Assembly (NCBI GenBank): GCA_035578905.1
Contig: JAQJVL010000568.1
Location: forward strand, 1 to 64,000
Source: Stictocephala bisonia
Lineage: Eukaryota > Arthropoda > Insecta > Hemiptera > Membracidae
Length of the DNA: 64,000 nucleotides
Reading direction: 5' to 3'
The position numbers and the translations under genes were made by a program. Shown here in pieces: positions 61,621 to 64,000 of the stretch (within the stretch, counting starts at the first letter, position 1; each line of letters starts with the position of its first letter). The notes beneath the pieces are model-generated. The model was not told the DNA's origin, searched no databases, and saw only the letters and a program-made list of their open reading frames with translations.

Positions 61621-64000
61621 ACATTTAACCAAGAAAATTGCTTCAAACACCCTGAAATTGAAAATATAACAAAATAGATCAAACAAGTTAAAACCTGCCG
61701 AGAAAGACAATTTAAATTAGCTAACAGTAAAGACAAAAATATTCAGTTTTACTGAAAACTGACACTATAGATCAGAACTCTTGCAAAAGCAAAATGGATG
61801 TAAGTAAGGAGAGTGTAACATAGTGAAATAATGAAGGAAAAACTGGAAAAATAAAAAGAAACAATAAAAGTGAATGAAAGGCTTTTATTGATCCTCAATG
61901 GGTCGAATTTAAAAATATATAATAAACGATACTGTCAATTAGGATAATAATTACAACAATTTACATTTTTCGCGTACCTTTAATTATAATAAACAATTAA
62001 TTGCATATATAACTTTTATTAATAAAACTTAAATGTACTAATTAAACATATACGTATTTATTGAATTACTAAAAAATAAATAAATATAAATATAATATAA
62101 ATATATAAATATAAATATATTTTATATAAATATATAAACAATGTTTGAATATACTTTAAGTAAACGAAAACAGCTTTAATTTGTTATAAAAAAATAATAC
62201 CATAGGTTATATGATTATATTTATTAATTTTGTATGCGATGAAACATATAATTAAAGTTAAAGCTTATGAAAAAATAAAACACTATGAGAAATAAAAAAA
62301 CTATACTATTGGATAAATTATAATTTAGAATTTTAAAGAAGATCCTGTATGTAATACATGGTTGAAACATTGTTTTTAAATATTTTAGAAACCAACTCTT
62401 AGAAAAAAAGAAAAAACAATGTTATGCAGTGAATTTCAACTTCTTAGTTAGAGTTTTATAATTCTTTATTGTAAATAGATTTCCGTAGTCAGCATTTTTA
62501 TTATTATTTACAAATAGTATATTGCATGCAAATTGTTGTGGGTAGGAGTATTTATTATTTATAAACTTAGAATATTTATGAAAAAAATTTCATATAATAA
62601 AAATTACATTTAATATATCCTGGAAATATGTAGTTGATATTTATTTTGAACTTACTTTCATAACAATATATAACATTTTATTTATTTTCCTAATAATTTA
62701 ACTGCTTCTTCATACAAGGGTTAGTTTTTATAACCTAGATTTTCTATTAATACTGTATGGTACAAAAATATTGACATTTGGTAGCCACTACGTTTTACTA
62801 TGTTAGTGGAACCAATTTTGATTTACTGGACTGTAAAATGATTAGGGCCCAATGTGATTTTATATAGGTACGTTTTACTGTAAATTATTATTCGCAAACA
62901 AATCTGCATTTTATTAATGAACAGAATTTAAGTATTATTTTGAAGTAAATCAATTGTTAAATTAATTACATAACTAACATTTATTTAAGTAATATTAACA
63001 AAAATAAATTATTAATAATAGTTTAATTACTAGTTAAAATATAAAACAATTTATTTTTAATGTTTACTTTAGGTTTAATTAATTACGGTTTCAACTGACA
63101 AGTATTTCTATACTTCGTGCAGGCAATGTAATGTATATTTTTTTAATAAATATATTCTGTACTATTAAAAACTATTCAAAAAAATTTCCATGTAACTTTT
63201 GACTCAATGACTGAAATGTTGTATCATAAATTTTAAATTGATAGTTATACAATACCACTGTGTACGTGGATGAGTGGGTGGTTAGGTCACAACAGAAGCC
63301 ATGGGATTTTTGGCTAAATACTTTTCTAGCTCTGTGACGAGCTACAAAAGCGTTTTCTGAAAAAGTCAGACGTGTGTGTAAATTTCATATTTGGTTTTGC
63401 GAGATTTGGACTAATAAGAAACCTGACTTTTAGTACTATCAGAACAGAAAACATCGTTTCGGAGCTGAGGGATTCGGAGCTGTGGGACGCCACGTTATTG
63501 TCTACCCCACCCCGTCCCTTGCCATGGTCACGTGATGCATGACAGAACCTCACTGTCCTCTGTGCTTCTGAGGTGGCCGTAGAAACAGAGACCTACTCAT
63601 TGGCCATTTTTAGTGCACGTATAGTGGCATAGAATCACTAACCTACCTATATAAGTACAGGGTGGGTTAAAAAACTAGAATCAAAAACAGAGTTAATACA
63701 GTTAAAAATGTTAAGGCAGCTGATTTAGAATTTAGGTCATTTATCTAGATTTCTACACTATCGAATTGACCATAATTTCCATATAATAGTTTTTTATATG
63801 ATTTTATTTATGTGTAAGATGTTTGAAAAATTTACCTTTTAAAAAATTTAGGAATAGATTACATTAAAAATTCGAAAAAAGTACATATTATTATTTAAAG
63901 TATACAATAATATAATCATACCACATTATGTAAAAACATGTTCAGCTTACATGTTTCATTATAGTAAAGTACAATGACGAACTCACGGCACATACATTGT
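61621..64000. other. AT-rich stretch with a GC-richer patch near 63.3-63.65 kb
   Basis: Mostly featureless, with AATATAA-type simple sequence at 62085-62150. The patch 63295-63650 is GC-richer and contains the inverted pair TAGCTC / GAGCTA at 63329-63346. The minus-strand 75-codon open frame across it has no domain. Near 63658 CAGGGTGGGTTAAAAAACTAG follows a TA and could be one end of another Tc1/mariner-like element, with the other end outside the window. Confidence 0.4.
63250..63290. repeat. Solitary unit of the A/C/D minisatellite family
   Basis: AATACCACTGTGTACGTGG followed by ATGAGTGGGTGGTTAGGTCA matches one array C unit (CAATACCACTGTACATGTATGGGTGGGTGG) in the same orientation, with no tandem neighbours. 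Confidence 0.65.

Noticed and set aside
1..64000. CRISPR array, prokaryotic operon or phage-like region
   Set aside because: The tandem arrays have no unique spacers of constant length, no cas-like genes exist, and the window has eukaryotic SINEs and splice signals.

Overview
The window looks like insect nuclear DNA, most probably hemipteran (sap-sucking bug), although the order is inferred and not proved. It is very AT-rich throughout and almost free of coding sequence. It is littered with tRNA-headed SINEs, small inverted-repeat DNA transposons, a Tc1/mariner relic, and short TTAGG arrays (TTAGG is the usual insect telomere repeat). There are no bacterial-type operons, no ribosomal or confident functional tRNA genes, and no CRISPR array. 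The longest open frames lie inside minisatellites and are by-products of the repeat units.

The one convincing piece of a cellular gene is at 46.5-46.9 kb on the + strand. A GC- and CpG-rich island (about 46480-46700) is followed by a short open frame that encodes a classic signal peptide and ends in a consensus splice donor (GTGAGC at 46902). I read this as promoter, 5'UTR and first coding exon of a secreted or membrane protein. Its remaining exons would lie to the right, so much or all of 46908-64000 may be its first intron. The gene cannot be named from about 22 residues. A weaker candidate internal exon lies at 15376-15506.

Layout: 1-12 kb is AT-rich DNA with a (TA)n tract, a SINE 3' end, a repeated 290-bp element (4985 and 7627) and a fold-back element (8000-8358). 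12-19 kb is a TE cluster: two SINE families, minisatellite A (16.2-16.7 kb) grown onto a SINE, and a 23-bp minisatellite B (18.7-19.0 kb). 19.96-23.16 kb is an old tandem duplication of about 1.6 kb units. 25.14-27.29 kb is minisatellite C, about 60 units of about 35 bp with a recent 104-bp higher-order section. 31.8-35.2 kb holds a SINE, minisatellite D and a decayed coding-like island. 36-37.4 kb has two inverted-repeat elements. 40.06 kb carries the best full-length SINE. 43.7-46.2 kb has two more inverted-repeat elements just upstream of the gene promoter. 52-53.3 kb has three more repeats, 55.06-55.86 kb a mariner-like relic with a broken transposase, 58.3-58.7 kb a SINE, and 60.9-61.6 kb two scraps resembling non-LTR retrotransposon proteins.

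The most unusual pattern is that minisatellites A, C and D and several single units (32.45, 39.73 and 63.25 kb) share one core motif on both strands. They look like one dispersed minisatellite family whose arrays expanded independently. I found no evidence for a new enzymatic or defence system in this window.
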